A stretch of 64,000 bases of DNA, taken from the NCBI GenBank assembly GCA_023460975.1, contig JAEWOG010000067.1:124001-188000 (forward strand). The letters run 5' to 3'. This DNA comes from Actinomycetes bacterium (lineage in GTDB: Bacteria; Actinomycetota; Actinomycetes; Propionibacteriales; Nocardioidaceae). The notes under the pieces were generated by a model. That model saw only the letters and a list, made by a program, of their open reading frames with translations. It was not told the DNA's origin and made no database searches. Every line of letters starts with the position of its first letter. Positions within the stretch are counted from its first letter, which is position 1. The position numbers were made by a program, and so were the translations under genes. This document shows, piece by piece, positions 1 through 9,578 of the stretch.

Positions 1-1832
1 AGAACGTGCTGCCCTCCATGGAGGCTGCCTTCATCGACATCGGCAAGGGCCGCAACGCGGTCCTGTACGCCGGTGAGGTCAACTGGCAGGCGCTGGGTCA
101 CAAGGAAGGCCAGCCCCGCAAGATCGAGTCGGTCCTCAGCAGCGGCCAGACCGTCCTGGTGCAGGTCACCAAGGACCCCGTGGGCCAGAAGGGCGCCCGC
201 CTCACCAGCCAGGTCAGCCTGGCCGGACGCTTCCTGGTGTACGTGCCGGACGGCACGACCAGCGGCATCTCGCGCAAGCTGCCCGACACCGAGCGCAACC
301 GGCTCAAGACGCTCCTCAAGGAGATCGTTCCCGACGGGGCCGGCGTGATCGTACGGACCGCGGCCGAAGGTGCCAGCGAGGACGAGCTCACCCGCGACGT
401 CGAGCGACTCCGCGCACGCTGGGAGGACATCGAGCGCAAGGCCCGTGGGTCCGCGCCGCAGCTGCTCTACGGCGAGCCCGACCTGACCCTCAAGGTCGTC
501 CGGGACCTGTTCACCGAGGACTTCTCCAAGCTCGTCATCGATGGCGACGAGGCCTGGGAGACGGTCCACGGGTACGTCGAGCACGTGGCGCCCGACCTCG
601 CTGAGCGCATGGAGCGCTTCGAGCCCGCAACCGAGGGCAAGGCGGCCGGCAAGGACGTCTTCGGCGCCTACCGGATCACCGAGCAGATCCAGAAGGGCCT
701 GGACCGCAAGGTCTGGCTGCCCTCGGGCGGCTCGCTCATCATCGACCGCACCGAGGCGATGACCGTGGTCGACGTCAACACCGGCAAGTTCACGGGGACG
801 GGTGGCAACCTCGAGGAGACGGTCACCAAGAACAACCTCGAGGCGGCCGAGGAGATCGTGCGCCAGCTGCGCCTGCGCGACATCGGCGGCATCATCGTGG
901 TCGACTTCATCGACATGGTCCTGGAGTCCAACCGGGACCTCGTCGTACGGCGCCTGGTCGAGTGCCTGGGCCGCGACCGCACGCGTCACCAGGTGGCTGA
1001 GGTCACCTCGCTGGGTCTGGTCCAGATGACGCGCAAGCGCATCGGCACGGGTCTGCTCGAGTCCTTCAGCCACAACTGCGAGCACTGCCACGGCCGTGGC
1101 GTGGTGATCCAGGACCAGCCGGTGGACCCCGCCAAGAACGAGGACGACTCGCGTCGTGGCTCGCGCCGCAACCGCGGGCGCGGTCGCGGCAATGGTGAGG
1201 GAGACCAGCAGAAGTCTGACTCCGGTTCGAAGGACACCATCGAGCAGGCGGTGGCCGCGTCCGCACCTGCCAAGGCAATGCCGCCCGGCGCGCCCCACGG
1301 CGAGCCGTCAACCCCGCGCGCGGAGGCGACTGACGCTGCGGCCGACGCGGACGACATCGAGATGCACGCCGCGGGAGGTGCCGCTGCCAAGGACATCCCC
1401 GTCGTACGCGAGGAGCCCGTCGCCGCGGTCGAGGTGGCGGCTGCACCCGCTGAGGCTGCCGATGTGGTCGCCGAAGACGCCACCGAGGTGGTCCCCGCCA
1501 GCGAGGCTCCCAGTGAGGCTCCCAGCGAGGCCGACGCCCTGACGCCGGGACCTGCTGCTGCCTCGGAGGCGGCTGAGCCCGCTCAGGAGCCTGCGCCGGT
1601 GGCCGCCGCGCCCAAGGTCGTGACCCGGACGCGTCGCCGTTCCGCCAGCCGCCCGGCAGGTCCGCCGGTGGCGGAGGCGGACGGCCAGTCGAACGGCCAG
1701 GCGGTCGGACAGGCGGTCGACGCAGCGCAGACGGGCGAGACGAGCGTCGGTGCTGCCGAGGTGTCCGAGGCCGCGGACGAGCCGCACGTGGAGCACGTAC
1801 CGATCAAGAAGAAGGGCGCGCGCAAGCGCTGA
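1..1832 (+). CDS. rne: Ribonuclease E/G, 5'-truncated by window edge
   Basis: Endoribonuclease of the RNase E/G family, acting in rRNA maturation and mRNA decay. The visible part opens inside the S1 RNA-binding domain (AAFIDIGKGRNAVLY). It continues into the catalytic domain, with metal-binding aspartates in VVDVNTGKF (visible residue ~255) and IVVDFIDM (~296) and the zinc-link CEHCHGRG (~358). The last ~240 residues are a disordered Ala/Pro/Glu-rich tail ending in KKKGARKR, as in actinobacterial RNase E. No stop precedes the first codon, so the N-terminus lies outside the window. Position just before rplU-rpmA-obg is standard for the phylum. RNase G is unlikely given the long tail. Confidence 0.95.
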   Translation, partial: NVLPSMEAAFIDIGKGRNAVLYAGEVNWQALGHKEGQPRKIESVLSSGQTVLVQVTKDPVGQKGARLTSQVSLAGRFLVYVPDGTTSGISRKLPDTERNRLKTLLKEIVPDGAGVIVRTAAEGASEDELTRDVERLRARWEDIERKARGSAPQLLYGEPDLTLKVVRDLFTEDFSKLVIDGDEAWETVHGYVEHVAPDLAERMERFEPATEGKAAGKDVFGAYRITEQIQKGLDRKVWLPSGGSLIIDRTEAMTVVDVNTGKFTGTGGNLEETVTKNNLEAAEEIVRQLRLRDIGGIIVVDFIDMVLESNRDLVVRRLVECLGRDRTRHQVAEVTSLGLVQMTRKRIGTGLLESFSHNCEHCHGRGVVIQDQPVDPAKNEDDSRRGSRRNRGRGRGNGEGDQQKSDSGSKDTIEQAVAASAPAKAMPPGAPHGEPSTPRAEATDAAADADDIEMHAAGGAAAKDIPVVREEPVAAVEVAAAPAEAADVVAEDATEVVPASEAPSEAPSEADALTPGPAAASEAAEPAQEPAPVAAAPKVVTRTRRRSASRPAGPPVAEADGQSNGQAVGQAVDAAQTGETSVGAAEVSEAADEPHVEHVPIKKKGARKR

Positions 1833-1977
1833 CCCGACCTGGCGACCTGCACCATATGAGGGATGCCTGAGGCTGCCAACGGCGTCTAGGTTCCGTTCAA
1901 CGGGTCGACTCGGCGACCAACCCGAGCGGAGGTCGCCATGGTCAAGATCGAGTCGTGTCGTGGGGCGGTCGCCCCGT

Positions 1978-2526
1978 GGTGACGCTGTCGATCGTCGGGA
2001 TGGCGCCGTTTCCCTCGACTTGGTCCGGAACGACACCGATGCGAATGGCGACTGGCTCACGGTCATCGGCCACGCGCAGCCCGCCGTCGGGACCGTGACG
2101 AGCTCGGATCATGCTCCTACGACCCCGGCAGTTCGCCGGCGTCGGGCAGTTTCACGTACACGGTCAGCGACGGGCACGGCGGCGAGTCGACTGCCACCGG
2201 CGACCTCGCGGTGCGCAACGTCCAACTCGTCGCCGACACCGTGTCGGGGGCCCGCGGATGAAGAGCTCGAGTTCGACGTACGCGCCAACGGCACTGGGCT
2301 CTTCAACGACGGCGTCATCGATTTCGAGTTCGCCGATCCGAGCATCTACGCGTAGGAGCAGAACGGGGTCACCCACATCGATGGCGTCGCCACGCCGGGC
2401 ACCTATGAAGGCACCTACACCGTCTACACCTCGCAGTACGAGGTGCTGGGCAGCGCCGGGCTGTCCGTCGTCGTCGGTGCGCGCAGGGTCCGGACGGTCA
2501 AGGTGCCCAAGAAGATCACCTGGTGA
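1978..2526 (+). pseudogene. Decayed cadherin-like (tandem-95 type) surface-protein fragment
   Basis: Remnant of an extracellular Ig/cadherin-like repeat protein. In frame 1, SLDLVRNDTDANGDWLTVIG and QPAVGTVTSSD match the typical repeat pattern (NDTDxDGDxLTV, QPxxGTVT). At ~2109 the homology shifts to frame 3 (SGSFTYTVSDGHGGESTATG). It returns to frame 1 at ~2250 (ADEELEFDVRANGTG), meets an in-frame TAG at 2353, and continues past it to a TGA at 2524. There is no start codon, signal peptide or ribosome-binding site. Two frameshifts, one stop and the missing N-terminus show that this is debris, not a gene. The tail VRTVKVPKKITW recalls the basic ends of other secreted proteins in this window. 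Confidence 0.75.
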
Positions 2527-2611
2527 GGTGCATCGAGGTTGGCCCCGCCCCGTTTTGCGACGGGCGGGGCCAATCCCGTACTCTTGATCGTCGGTGCTTC
2601 CAGTGCCGACA

Positions 2612-2677
2612 CCTGCGCGCCCGCCACGCGGCGTACGACGCCTTGCTGAGGTGTGTTGAGCGCAGGCCAGAATTTTT
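2612..2677 (+). promoter_or_regulatory. Candidate structured leader of rplU
   Basis: CCTGCGC (2612-2618) can pair with GCGCAGG (2660-2666), enclosing a GGCGT/ACGCC hairpin (2630-2642). A run of five T follows at 2673-2677, which is rare in this GC-rich DNA. This resembles an autoregulatory or attenuating ribosomal-protein leader. No family match is claimed. Confidence 0.35.
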
Positions 2678-2705
2678 CCCAGTCCGACGAGGAGAGTGAG
2701 TCGCC

Positions 2706-3008
2706 GTGTACGCGATCGTGCGCAGTGGCAGCAAGCAGCAGAAGGTTGCCGTGGGCGACGTCATCGAGATCGACCGCACGGACGCAGCCGCAGGCGACAG
2801 CCTCGACCTGCCCGTGGTCATGGTCGTCGACGGCGAGAAGGTCACCGCGACCGGTCTGGACTCCGCTGCCGTGAAGGTCGAGGTCCTCGGCGCCACCAAG
2901 GGCCCGAAGATCATCATCCAGAAGTACAAGAACAAGACCGGCTACAAGAAGCGCCAGGGTCACCGCCAGAAGTACACCCAGGTCAAGGTCACCGACATCT
3001 CCCTCTGA
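2706..3008 (+). CDS. rplU: 50S ribosomal protein L21
   Basis: Large-subunit ribosomal protein that binds 23S rRNA. Its 100 residues match the family length. The N-terminus MYAIVRSGSKQQKVAVGD and the basic KYKNKTGYKKRQGHRQKYT segment (~73-91) are the family signatures. The GTG start at 2706 is chosen because GAGGAG (2689-2694) sits just upstream and the conserved MYAIV begins there. It is followed after 36 nt by rpmA, the usual L21-L27 pair, probably co-transcribed and ending at the hairpin at 3324-3356. Confidence 0.98.
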   Translation: MYAIVRSGSKQQKVAVGDVIEIDRTDAAAGDSLDLPVVMVVDGEKVTATGLDSAAVKVEVLGATKGPKIIIQKYKNKTGYKKRQGHRQKYTQVKVTDISL

Positions 3009-3044
3009 GCGCTTCTCGCCCAGAATCACTGAAGGACTGAATTC

Positions 3045-3299
3045 ATGGCACACAAGAAGGGTGCAGCCAGCACCAAGAACGGTCGTGACTCCAACGCCCA
3101 GCGCCTCGGTGTGAAGCGCTTCGGCGGCCAGGTCGTCAACGCCGGTGAGATCATCGTTCGCCAGCGTGGCACGCACTTCCACCCCGGTGCTGGCGTCGGC
3201 CGCGGCGGCGACGACACGCTGTTCGCCCTCGTGGCGGGTGCCGTCGAGTTCGGCACCAAGCGCGGCCGCAAGGTCGTCAACGTCGTCCCGGGCGAGTGA
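3045..3299 (+). CDS. rpmA: 50S ribosomal protein L27
   Basis: Large-subunit protein whose N-terminal arm reaches the peptidyl-transferase centre. The 84 residues begin [20 protein letters not shown], with no cleavable N-terminal extension of the Firmicutes type. The motif [20 protein letters not shown] is the family core. GAAGGA lies 10-15 nt upstream of the ATG. It is second in the rplU-rpmA unit and is followed directly by a strong hairpin terminator. Confidence 0.98.
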   Translation: MAHKKGAASTKNGRDSNAQRLGVKRFGGQVVNAGEIIVRQRGTHFHPGAGVGRGGDDTLFALVAGAVEFGTKRGRKVVNVVPGE

Positions 3300-3323
3300 C
3301 GCTCGAGCGACACTGAACTCCGC

Positions 3324-3356
3324 AAAGGGCGTCCCTGCTTGTAGGGGCGCCCTTTC
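3324..3356 (+). terminator. Terminator after rpmA
   Basis: A 13-bp stem (3324-3336 with 3343-3355, one G-U pair) with a 6-nt loop, 25 nt after the rpmA stop. The 3' arm ends in CCCTTT rather than a long T-run. Confidence 0.8.
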
Positions 3357-3362
3357 GCATTA

Positions 3363-3406
3363 CCACCAAGCGTCACCCCACCCGGCGTCACCCCACCAAG
3401 CGTCAG
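3363..3406. repeat. Short imperfect direct repeats (GCGTCACCCCACC)
   Basis: GCGTCA recurs at 3371, 3385 and 3401 with a 14-16 nt period. The first two copies are each followed by CCCCACC. The repeats fill the gap between the rpmA terminator and the hairpin cluster upstream of obg. No coding potential is seen. Confidence 0.6.
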
Positions 3407-3409
3407 GTT

Positions 3410-3506
3410 CCCCCGCATAAGCGGGGGAGTTGGAACTTCTCGGGGGTTGCACACCCCCATAAGTTCAGGTTCCCCCGCATATGCGGGGGAACCTGAAAAG
3501 CCCCCG
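3410..3506. repeat. Three adjacent hairpins including a perfect 34-nt palindrome
   Basis: H1 pairs CCCCCGC with GCGGGGG (3410-3428). H2 pairs GAACTT..GGGGG with CCCCC..AAGTTC (3433-3466). H3 is a perfect 34-nt palindrome with 17-nt arms meeting at CAT|ATG (3464-3497). The 3' arm of H3 (CGGGGG, 3484-3489) can instead pair with CCCCCG (3501-3506), which abuts the obg ribosome-binding site GAAAGG (3506-3511). H1 and H3 share AGGTTCCCCCGCATA, 62 nt apart. Confidence 0.75.
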
Positions 3507-3519
3507 AAAGGCACACGTC

Positions 3520-5100
3520 ATGGCCGTACCGAGCTTCATCGATCGCGTCACCCTGCACATCGCGGCGGGCAGGGGCGGCAACGGCGTCGCGTCGGTGCAC
3601 CGCGAGAAGTTCAAGCCCCTCGGTGGCCCGGACGGCGGCAACGGTGGTCCCGGCGGGTCCGTGATCCTGCGGGTTGCCTCCGATGTCACCACGCTGATCG
3701 ACTACCACCACAGCCCGAAGCGGCGCGCCGAGCACGGCGGCCACGGGGCGGGTGCGCACCGCAACGGCGCACACGGCAAGGACATGGTCCTGCCCGTGCC
3801 CGACGGCACCCTCGTCACCGACATGGACGGCAATGTCCTGGCCGACCTCGTCGGGGCCGGTACGGAGATGGTCGTCGCCCAGGGCGGGCGTGGGGGTCTC
3901 GGCAACGCCGCTCTGGCCTCCTCCAAGCGCAAGGCGCCCGGATTCGCGCTGCTCGGTGAGCCCGGCGACGAGTTGGACGTACGCCTCGAACTCAAGGTGG
4001 TCGCCGACGTCGGCCTGGTGGGCTACCCCAGCGCCGGCAAGTCGAGCCTGATCGCAGCGATCTCGCGGGCCAAGCCCAAGATCGCCGACTACCCGTTCAC
4101 CACGCTTGTCCCCAACCTGGGCGTCGTACGCGCTGGCGACACCGTCTTCACCGTGGCCGACGTGCCCGGCCTCATCGAGGGCGCCGCCGAGGGGCGCGGC
4201 CTCGGACACGACTTCCTGCGCCACATCGAGCGCTGCGCAGCGCTCGTCCACGTCGTCGACACCGCCTCGATCGAGCCCGGCCGCAACCCGGTGGATGACC
4301 TCGACGTGATCGAGGCCGAGCTGTCGCGTTATGGCGGCCTCGAGGACCGTCCGCGCCTCGTCGCCCTCAACAAGGTCGACGTGCCCGACGGCCACGACAT
4401 CGCCGACATGGTGGTGGACGAGCTGCGCGAGCGGGGCATGAAGGTCTTCCTGGTCAGTGCCGCTTCGGGCGCCGGCCTGCGCGAGCTGACCTTCGCGATG
4501 GCCGAGATCGTCCAGCGAGCCCGCGCGGAGCGGCCGCAGGTCGAGGCGACGCGCATCGTCCTGCGACCGGCAGCGGTGGGCGCGGGAGCCGACTTCGAGG
4601 TTGTCGAGACCTCCGACGTCGAGTTGGAGCCGGGTCAGCGCGGCTGGCGCGTGCGCGGCGAGAAGCCCCAGCGGTGGGTGCGCCAGACCGACTTCAGCAA
4701 CGAGGAGGCCGTGGGCTTCCTCGCCGACCGCCTCAACCGCCTCGGCGTGGAGGCCAAGCTGGTGGAGTTGGGCGCCCAGGAAGGCGACCCGGTCGTCATC
4801 GGTGCCCTGAACAACAGCGTCGTCTTCGACTTCCGCCCCGGCATCGAGGCGGGCGCCGAGATGCTCGGGCGCCGCGGCGAGGACCAGCGTTTCGACGAGT
4901 CCCGTCCCGCCGCCCAGCGTCGCCGCGAGATCGACGAGGCCATGGACGAGCGTGCCGAGAACGAGACTCGCGCCGACGTCGCCCGCCGCGTCGACGGCTC
5001 GAAGAAGAGCCGTACGCGGACGCAGACGAGCTCGGGCATCGGCCCCATGTCGTACGAGATCGGAACGTCCGACGACCCCGACTGGGACGGCCAGGAGTGA
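3520..5100 (+). CDS. obg: GTPase Obg/CgtA (ribosome assembly)
   Basis: Essential GTPase that binds the 50S subunit and links ribosome maturation to the stress response. It has a glycine-rich Obg fold (residues ~1-160). The G domain carries G1 GYPSAGKS (168-175), G3 DVPGLIEG (214-221) and G4 NKVD (284-287). A C-terminal OCT domain (~345-425) and a ~95-residue charged tail follow. The total of 526 residues fits actinobacterial Obg. The ATG at 3520 ([10 protein letters not shown]) is chosen over the in-frame ATG at 3481, which lies inside a palindrome; GAAAGG is 8 nt upstream of 3520. The stop overlaps the proB start (GTGA). Confidence 0.97.
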   Translation: MAVPSFIDRVTLHIAAGRGGNGVASVHREKFKPLGGPDGGNGGPGGSVILRVASDVTTLIDYHHSPKRRAEHGGHGAGAHRNGAHGKDMVLPVPDGTLVTDMDGNVLADLVGAGTEMVVAQGGRGGLGNAALASSKRKAPGFALLGEPGDELDVRLELKVVADVGLVGYPSAGKSSLIAAISRAKPKIADYPFTTLVPNLGVVRAGDTVFTVADVPGLIEGAAEGRGLGHDFLRHIERCAALVHVVDTASIEPGRNPVDDLDVIEAELSRYGGLEDRPRLVALNKVDVPDGHDIADMVVDELRERGMKVFLVSAASGAGLRELTFAMAEIVQRARAERPQVEATRIVLRPAAVGAGADFEVVETSDVELEPGQRGWRVRGEKPQRWVRQTDFSNEEAVGFLADRLNRLGVEAKLVELGAQEGDPVVIGALNNSVVFDFRPGIEAGAEMLGRRGEDQRFDESRPAAQRRREIDEAMDERAENETRADVARRVDGSKKSRTRTQTSSGIGPMSYEIGTSDDPDWDGQE

Positions 5101-6215
5101 GTTCGACAGCCCGGGAGCAGGTGGGCGCGGCCAGCCGGATCGTCGTCAAGGTCGGCTCCTCCTCGCTCACCACCGACGGCGGCCAGCTCGATCCGAGCGC
5201 CGTGAGTGCGCTGGTCGACGTGCTCGCTGCGGTCCGCGCCCGGGGAGCCGAGGTCGTCCTCGTCTCGTCCGGCGCGATCGCGGCTGGACTCGCCCCGTTG
5301 GGGCTGGCCCGCCGCCCGCGAGGCCTCGCTGCGCAGCAGGCGGCTGCGTCGGTCGGTCAGGGCTTGCTCGCGCACCACTACCAGCGTGAGTTCGCCCGGC
5401 ACGGCATCGTCACCGGGCAGGTGCTGCTCACCGTGGACGACGTCGTACGCCGCTCGCACTACCGCAACGCCCACCAGACGCTGACGACCCTGCTGGAGTA
5501 CGGCGCGCTTCCGGTGGTCAACGAGAACGACACGGTGGCGACCGCCGAGATCCGCTTCGGCGACAACGATCGCCTCGCCGCCCTTGTCGCTCACCTGGTG
5601 CACGCCGACCTCCTCGTGCTCCTGTCCGACGTCGACGGCCTCCACACGGCCAAGCCGGGCACGCCGGGCGCGCGACTGATCAGCGACGTCCGCGACTTCG
5701 CCGAGATCGACGACGTCGACGTGTCGGCGACGGGATCGGCAGTGGGCACCGGCGGCATGGTCACCAAGACCGAGGCCGCACGCATCGCCACCGGGGCAGG
5801 CATCCCGGTCGTGCTGACCAGCGCCGCCCATGCGGCCGCTGCACTGGACGGGGCCGAGGTCGGCACCCTGTTCCACGCCACGGGGCGCCGGCGGCGTACG
5901 CGGCTGCTGTGGCTGGCGCACGCCACCGAACCCAAGGGCAGGCTCGTGCTGGACGCGGGCGCCGTACGCGCCGTGGTCGAGCGGCGCATGTCGCTGCTGC
6001 CCGCGGGGGTCACCGGCGTCGAGGGCCGCTTCTGTGCCGGCGACCCGGTCGACGTCGTCGACCCCGAGGGCACCGCGGTGGCCCGCGGACTGGTCAACTT
6101 CGACTCCGAGGAGTTGCCGCAACTGCTGGGCCGCTCCACGAAGGAGCTCAAGGCGGCGCTGGGCTCGGCGTACGAGCGCGAGATCGTCCACCGAGACGAC
6201 ATGGTGCTGCTCTGA
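5097..6215 (+). CDS. proB: Glutamate 5-kinase (proline biosynthesis)
   Basis: Phosphorylates L-glutamate to glutamyl-5-phosphate, the first step of proline synthesis, in the cytoplasm. The amino-acid-kinase fold begins with the phosphate-binding [11 protein letters not shown], and VNENDTVAT and [12 protein letters not shown] are the substrate/ATP motifs. The last ~100 residues form the PUA domain. GTG at 5097 gives 372 residues, the usual length, and overlaps the obg stop by 4 nt. GTG at 5121 is an alternative, but its GGGAG lies too close. proA is not seen in the window. Confidence 0.95.
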   Translation: MSSTAREQVGAASRIVVKVGSSSLTTDGGQLDPSAVSALVDVLAAVRARGAEVVLVSSGAIAAGLAPLGLARRPRGLAAQQAAASVGQGLLAHHYQREFARHGIVTGQVLLTVDDVVRRSHYRNAHQTLTTLLEYGALPVVNENDTVATAEIRFGDNDRLAALVAHLVHADLLVLLSDVDGLHTAKPGTPGARLISDVRDFAEIDDVDVSATGSAVGTGGMVTKTEAARIATGAGIPVVLTSAAHAAAALDGAEVGTLFHATGRRRRTRLLWLAHATEPKGRLVLDAGAVRAVVERRMSLLPAGVTGVEGRFCAGDPVDVVDPEGTAVARGLVNFDSEELPQLLGRSTKELKAALGSAYEREIVHRDDMVLL

Positions 6216-6249
6216 GACTCCACGCCCCGACCCGTAGGCTTGGTAGGTC

Positions 6250-7440
6250 ATGACCAGCGGGCACACCTACCTCGACCACGCCGCGACGACGCCGATGCTG
6301 CCCGTCGCGATCGCGGCCATGTCCGAGCAGTTCGCCCACGTGGGCAATGCGAGTTCCCTGCACGGCGCGGGCCGAGCGGCACGCCGTGTGGTGGAGGAGT
6401 CCCGCGAGGCGATCGCAGACGCCCTGGGTGCGCGGCCGGGAGACCTCGTCTTCACCTCGGGCGGCACCGAGTCGGACAACCTGGCCCTCAAGGGCATCTA
6501 CTTCTCCCGCAGAGCCGCCGACGCCCGCCGTCTCCGCATCCTCGCCAGCGCCGTCGAGCACCACGCCGTGCTCGATCCACTGCACTGGCTCGCAGAGGCC
6601 GAAGGGGCCAAGGTCGAGCTCATCGACGTCGACAGCGAGGGGCGGCTCGACCTCGAGGCCCTGCGCGCCGCGGTCGAGCGCGATCCGTCGAGCCTGGCCC
6701 TCATCTCGGTGATGTGGGCGAACAACGAGGTGGGCACGCTGCAGCCGATCGACGAGGTCGTCGCCCTCGGTCGCGAGCACGGCATCCCCGTGCACACCGA
6801 CGCCGTTCAGGCGGTCGGGGCGGTGCCGGTCTCCTTCGCCGGCAGTGGCGTCGACGCGCTCACGTTCACGGGTCACAAGCTCGGCGGGCCGTACGGAGTC
6901 GGTGCCCTGATCGCGCGTCGCGACCTCGGGATCACCCCGCTCCTGCACGGGGGAGGTCAGGAGCGTGACATCCGCAGCGGCACGCTCGACGTCCCTGCGA
7001 TCGCCGGCCTCGCCGCAGCCGTACGGGCGGCCGTCGCGGGTCAGGCCGAGCATGCCCTGCGAGTGGCCGCCCTGCGTGACGACCTCGTACGACGGGTGCT
7101 CGAGGTCGTGCCGGACGCGCACCTGCACGGCGCTGAGCCCGGCCCCGGACGGTTGCCGGGCAATGCTCACGTCGGCTTCCCCGACTGCGAGGGCGACTCG
7201 CTGTTGATGCTGCTGGACGCGCACGGGGTGGAGTGTTCGACGGGGTCGGCCTGTTCGGCCGGCGTGCCGCAGCCCTCCCACGTGCTGCTGGCGATGGGGT
7301 GCGACCCTGTCCAGGCACGCCACTCGCTGCGCTTCAGCCTGGGCCACACCTCCACCCAGGACGACGTCGACGCGCTCGTTGATGCGATCGGCCCCGTCGT
7401 CGACCGTGCCCGGGCCGCAGGCGCCCGGCGGAGGGCATGA
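6250..7440 (+). CDS. iscS: Cysteine desulfurase (NifS/IscS type)
   Basis: PLP enzyme that takes sulfur from L-cysteine as a persulfide. The PLP lysine is K210 in [11 protein letters not shown], and the persulfide cysteine is C335 in STGSACSAG. The length of 396 residues is typical. The stop overlaps the start of mnmA (ATGA), so it most likely hands sulfur to MnmA for tRNA 2-thiolation. It may also serve Fe-S assembly, since no suf genes are in view. The ATG at 6250 follows TAGGCT (6235-6240) by 9 nt. The same cysteine desulfurase-mnmA pairing is known from mycobacteria. Confidence 0.93.
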   Translation: MTSGHTYLDHAATTPMLPVAIAAMSEQFAHVGNASSLHGAGRAARRVVEESREAIADALGARPGDLVFTSGGTESDNLALKGIYFSRRAADARRLRILASAVEHHAVLDPLHWLAEAEGAKVELIDVDSEGRLDLEALRAAVERDPSSLALISVMWANNEVGTLQPIDEVVALGREHGIPVHTDAVQAVGAVPVSFAGSGVDALTFTGHKLGGPYGVGALIARRDLGITPLLHGGGQERDIRSGTLDVPAIAGLAAAVRAAVAGQAEHALRVAALRDDLVRRVLEVVPDAHLHGAEPGPGRLPGNAHVGFPDCEGDSLLMLLDAHGVECSTGSACSAGVPQPSHVLLAMGCDPVQARHSLRFSLGHTSTQDDVDALVDAIGPVVDRARAAGARRRA

Positions 7441-8549
7441 TGCGCGTCATCGCTGCCATGTCAGGCGGGGTGGACTCCGCCGTCGCCGCCGCCCGCGCTG
7501 TCGAGGCTGGCCACGAGGTCACGGGGATCCATCTGGCGCTCTCGCGCAACCCGGCGTCGTACCGCACCGGTGCCCGCGGCTGCTGCACGATCGAGGATTC
7601 GCTCGACGCCCGTCGTGCAGCGGACGTGATCGGTATCCCGTTCTACGTGTGGGACATGTCGGAGGAGTTCCACGACGACGTGGTCACCGACTTCATGGAC
7701 TCCTACGCGAGCGGGCGCACTCCGAACCCCTGCCTGCGCTGCAACGAGAAGATCAAGTTCGCGGCCGTCCTGGACCGCGCCCTGGCCCTGGGCTTCGACG
7801 CGGTCGTGACCGGTCACTACGCCCGGCTCGAAGACGGCCCGGACGGCCTTGTGGAGATGCACCGGGCGCTGGATCACGGCAAGGATCAGTCGTACGTGCT
7901 GGGGGTGTTGACGCAGGAGCAGTTGGCCCATTCGCTCTTCCCCCTCGGCGACACCACGAAGCCGGAGATCCGTGCCGAGGCCGCCCGTCGCGGACTGCTC
8001 GTGGCCGACAAGCCCGACAGCCACGACATCTGCTTCGTCGCCGACGGAGACAACGCCGGGTGGCTGAGGGAGAAGATCGCCGACCGCGCCCCGACAGCGT
8101 CGGGGGAGTGGGGCGGCGACATCGTGGACGACGCGACCGGACAGGTGCTCGGATCCCACGAGGGCACGTACGCCTTCACGGTCGGCCAGCGCAAGGGGCT
8201 GCGCATCGGTCACCCGGCGCCCGACGGCAAGCCCCGGTTCGTGCTCGACATCGAGCCCGTGTCCGGGACGGTGCGCGTCGGCTCGCGGGAGGGTCTGCGC
8301 ATCGACCGGATCGAGGCCTCAGCGCCGCGCTGGTGCGGGTCCGTGCCGGATGAGCTGCACGGCACCGTGCAACTGCGCGCCCACGGATCCGAGCATCGCG
8401 CCGAGATCCGCGTGCTGGGCGAGTCGGTCCACATCGACCTCATCGACCACGCCGAAGGGATTGCCCCCGGGCAGGCAGCCGTGATTTATGACGGCACCCG
8501 CGTCGTCGGCTCGGCCACCATCGAGCGAACCCGCCGGGTCGGCGCATGA
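7437..8549 (+). CDS. mnmA: tRNA-specific 2-thiouridylase MnmA
   Basis: Adenylates and thiolates U34 of Lys/Glu/Gln tRNAs. The PP-loop SGGVDS lies at residues 9-14. The catalytic cysteines are C99 ([12 protein letters not shown]) and C199 ([11 protein letters not shown]). Residues ~210-370 form the central and C-terminal beta-barrel domains. At 370 residues it is full length. It overlaps the cysteine desulfurase upstream and the MetE-like gene downstream by 4 nt each, so the three genes form one translationally coupled unit. Confidence 0.96.
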   Translation: MMRVIAAMSGGVDSAVAAARAVEAGHEVTGIHLALSRNPASYRTGARGCCTIEDSLDARRAADVIGIPFYVWDMSEEFHDDVVTDFMDSYASGRTPNPCLRCNEKIKFAAVLDRALALGFDAVVTGHYARLEDGPDGLVEMHRALDHGKDQSYVLGVLTQEQLAHSLFPLGDTTKPEIRAEAARRGLLVADKPDSHDICFVADGDNAGWLREKIADRAPTASGEWGGDIVDDATGQVLGSHEGTYAFTVGQRKGLRIGHPAPDGKPRFVLDIEPVSGTVRVGSREGLRIDRIEASAPRWCGSVPDELHGTVQLRAHGSEHRAEIRVLGESVHIDLIDHAEGIAPGQAAVIYDGTRVVGSATIERTRRVGA

Positions 8550-9535
8550 GCCGTGCGAGCGGCATCGGCTCCCTGCCTGGCGAGGACGAGCGCGCGTACG
8601 TCGAGTGGGTCAAGGTCGTGCTGGGCGAACTCGACGAGCTGGCCCACCTGCCGGAGGTCCCGGGGCGCGGCGCCGGGGCGGAGATGACGGGGCGTGGGTT
8701 GTGCGTCCTGGAGGGCCTCGCAGCCGACCTGCAACCCGCGGGATGGCGTCTGGTGGACGCCCCGGGGATCGATCAGCGGCGCGCCCGGTCGCTGCTGGCT
8801 CACGACCTCGACCGAGTCGAGGAGCACGGTCAGGAGTACGCGGCCGCGTTCAAGATCCAGGTCGCCGGACCCTGGACCCTGGCCGCCACGGTGGAGAAGC
8901 CCCGCGGCGACAAGGTGCTGGCCGACCATGGCGCGCGCCGGGAGGTGGCCGAGTCGCTGGCTGCGGGCATCAGTGCCCACGTCGCCGATGTCCGGCGTCG
9001 ACTGCCTGGGGCGAGCGAGATCGTCGTCCAGGTCGATGAGCCCGCGCTGGCGGCCGTTCTCGCCGGGGCCGTGCCGACGGCGAGTGGGTTCTCCCGACAC
9101 CGGTCCGTGGACGTGCCCGAGGCCAGCACGCACCTGACCTGGGTTCTGGAGGCCATCAAGGCGGCTGGGGCCACTGCATGGGTGCACGCCTGCGCCCCTC
9201 AGACGCCGTGGGACCTGATCCTCGGCGCGGGTGCCGACGGGATCTGCGTGGACACCTCGCTGTTGGGCCCCGCCGATCTCGACGTGCTCGCGGGTGCCCT
9301 GGAGGACGGCCGTACGGTCGGGCTGGGCATCCTGCCTGCGCTCGCGCCGGCCGCCGAGCCCGGTGAGGTCGCGCTGACGGAGTCCGTCCTGCGGCTCCTG
9401 GACATGCTGGGTCTGGACCCCGAGGTCCACGCAGAGCGGCTGGTCATCACGCCCGCCTGCGGGATGGCTGGCGCTGCGCCCGCGTGGGCGCGGCGCGCGT
9501 ACGACCTGGCCCGCGCCGTCGCCCGCAACGTCTGA
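8546..9535 (+). CDS. MetE-like (cobalamin-independent methionine synthase C-terminal domain) protein
   Basis: A 329-residue TIM-barrel protein of the UROD/MetE superfamily, matching only the catalytic C-terminal half of MetE. A genuine MetE is more than twice this length. Zinc-ligand positions are H214 and C216 (WVHACAP) and C305 (TPACGM). The position of MetE's glutamate ligand appears to be aspartate (D236 in CVDTS). It lies between mnmA (4-nt overlap) and ligA, the same order as mycobacterial Rv3015c. The function is unproven: a methyltransferase acting on another thiol, or on a corrinoid or protein methyl donor, is possible. Confidence 0.75.
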   Translation: MSRASGIGSLPGEDERAYVEWVKVVLGELDELAHLPEVPGRGAGAEMTGRGLCVLEGLAADLQPAGWRLVDAPGIDQRRARSLLAHDLDRVEEHGQEYAAAFKIQVAGPWTLAATVEKPRGDKVLADHGARREVAESLAAGISAHVADVRRRLPGASEIVVQVDEPALAAVLAGAVPTASGFSRHRSVDVPEASTHLTWVLEAIKAAGATAWVHACAPQTPWDLILGAGADGICVDTSLLGPADLDVLAGALEDGRTVGLGILPALAPAAEPGEVALTESVLRLLDMLGLDPEVHAERLVITPACGMAGAAPAWARRAYDLARAVARNV

Positions 9536-9544
9536 CGTCACGCA

Positions 9545-9566
9545 GGGGGCCGGGGTGTCGGCCTCC
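9545..9566. terminator. Hairpin between convergent genes
   Basis: GGGGGCCG (9545-9552) pairs with CGGCCTCC (9559-9566) around a 6-nt loop. It sits in the 43-nt gap between the convergent MetE-like gene and secreted-protein gene, so it could serve both strands. Confidence 0.55.
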
Positions 9567-9578
9567 ACGTCCGCTGCC

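Noticed and set aside
3404..3495. Two type I-E-like CRISPR repeats with a 62-nt spacing upstream of obg
   Set aside because: Only two copies, diverging in their second halves; the 33-nt 'spacer' is itself a hairpin (GAACTT..GGGGG/CCCCC..AAGTTC), and no cas gene is in the window. A hairpin cluster explains it better.
4635..6266. 543-codon minus-strand open frame opposite obg/proB
   Set aside because: Antisense to two strongly conserved genes, with no motif or ribosome-binding site.
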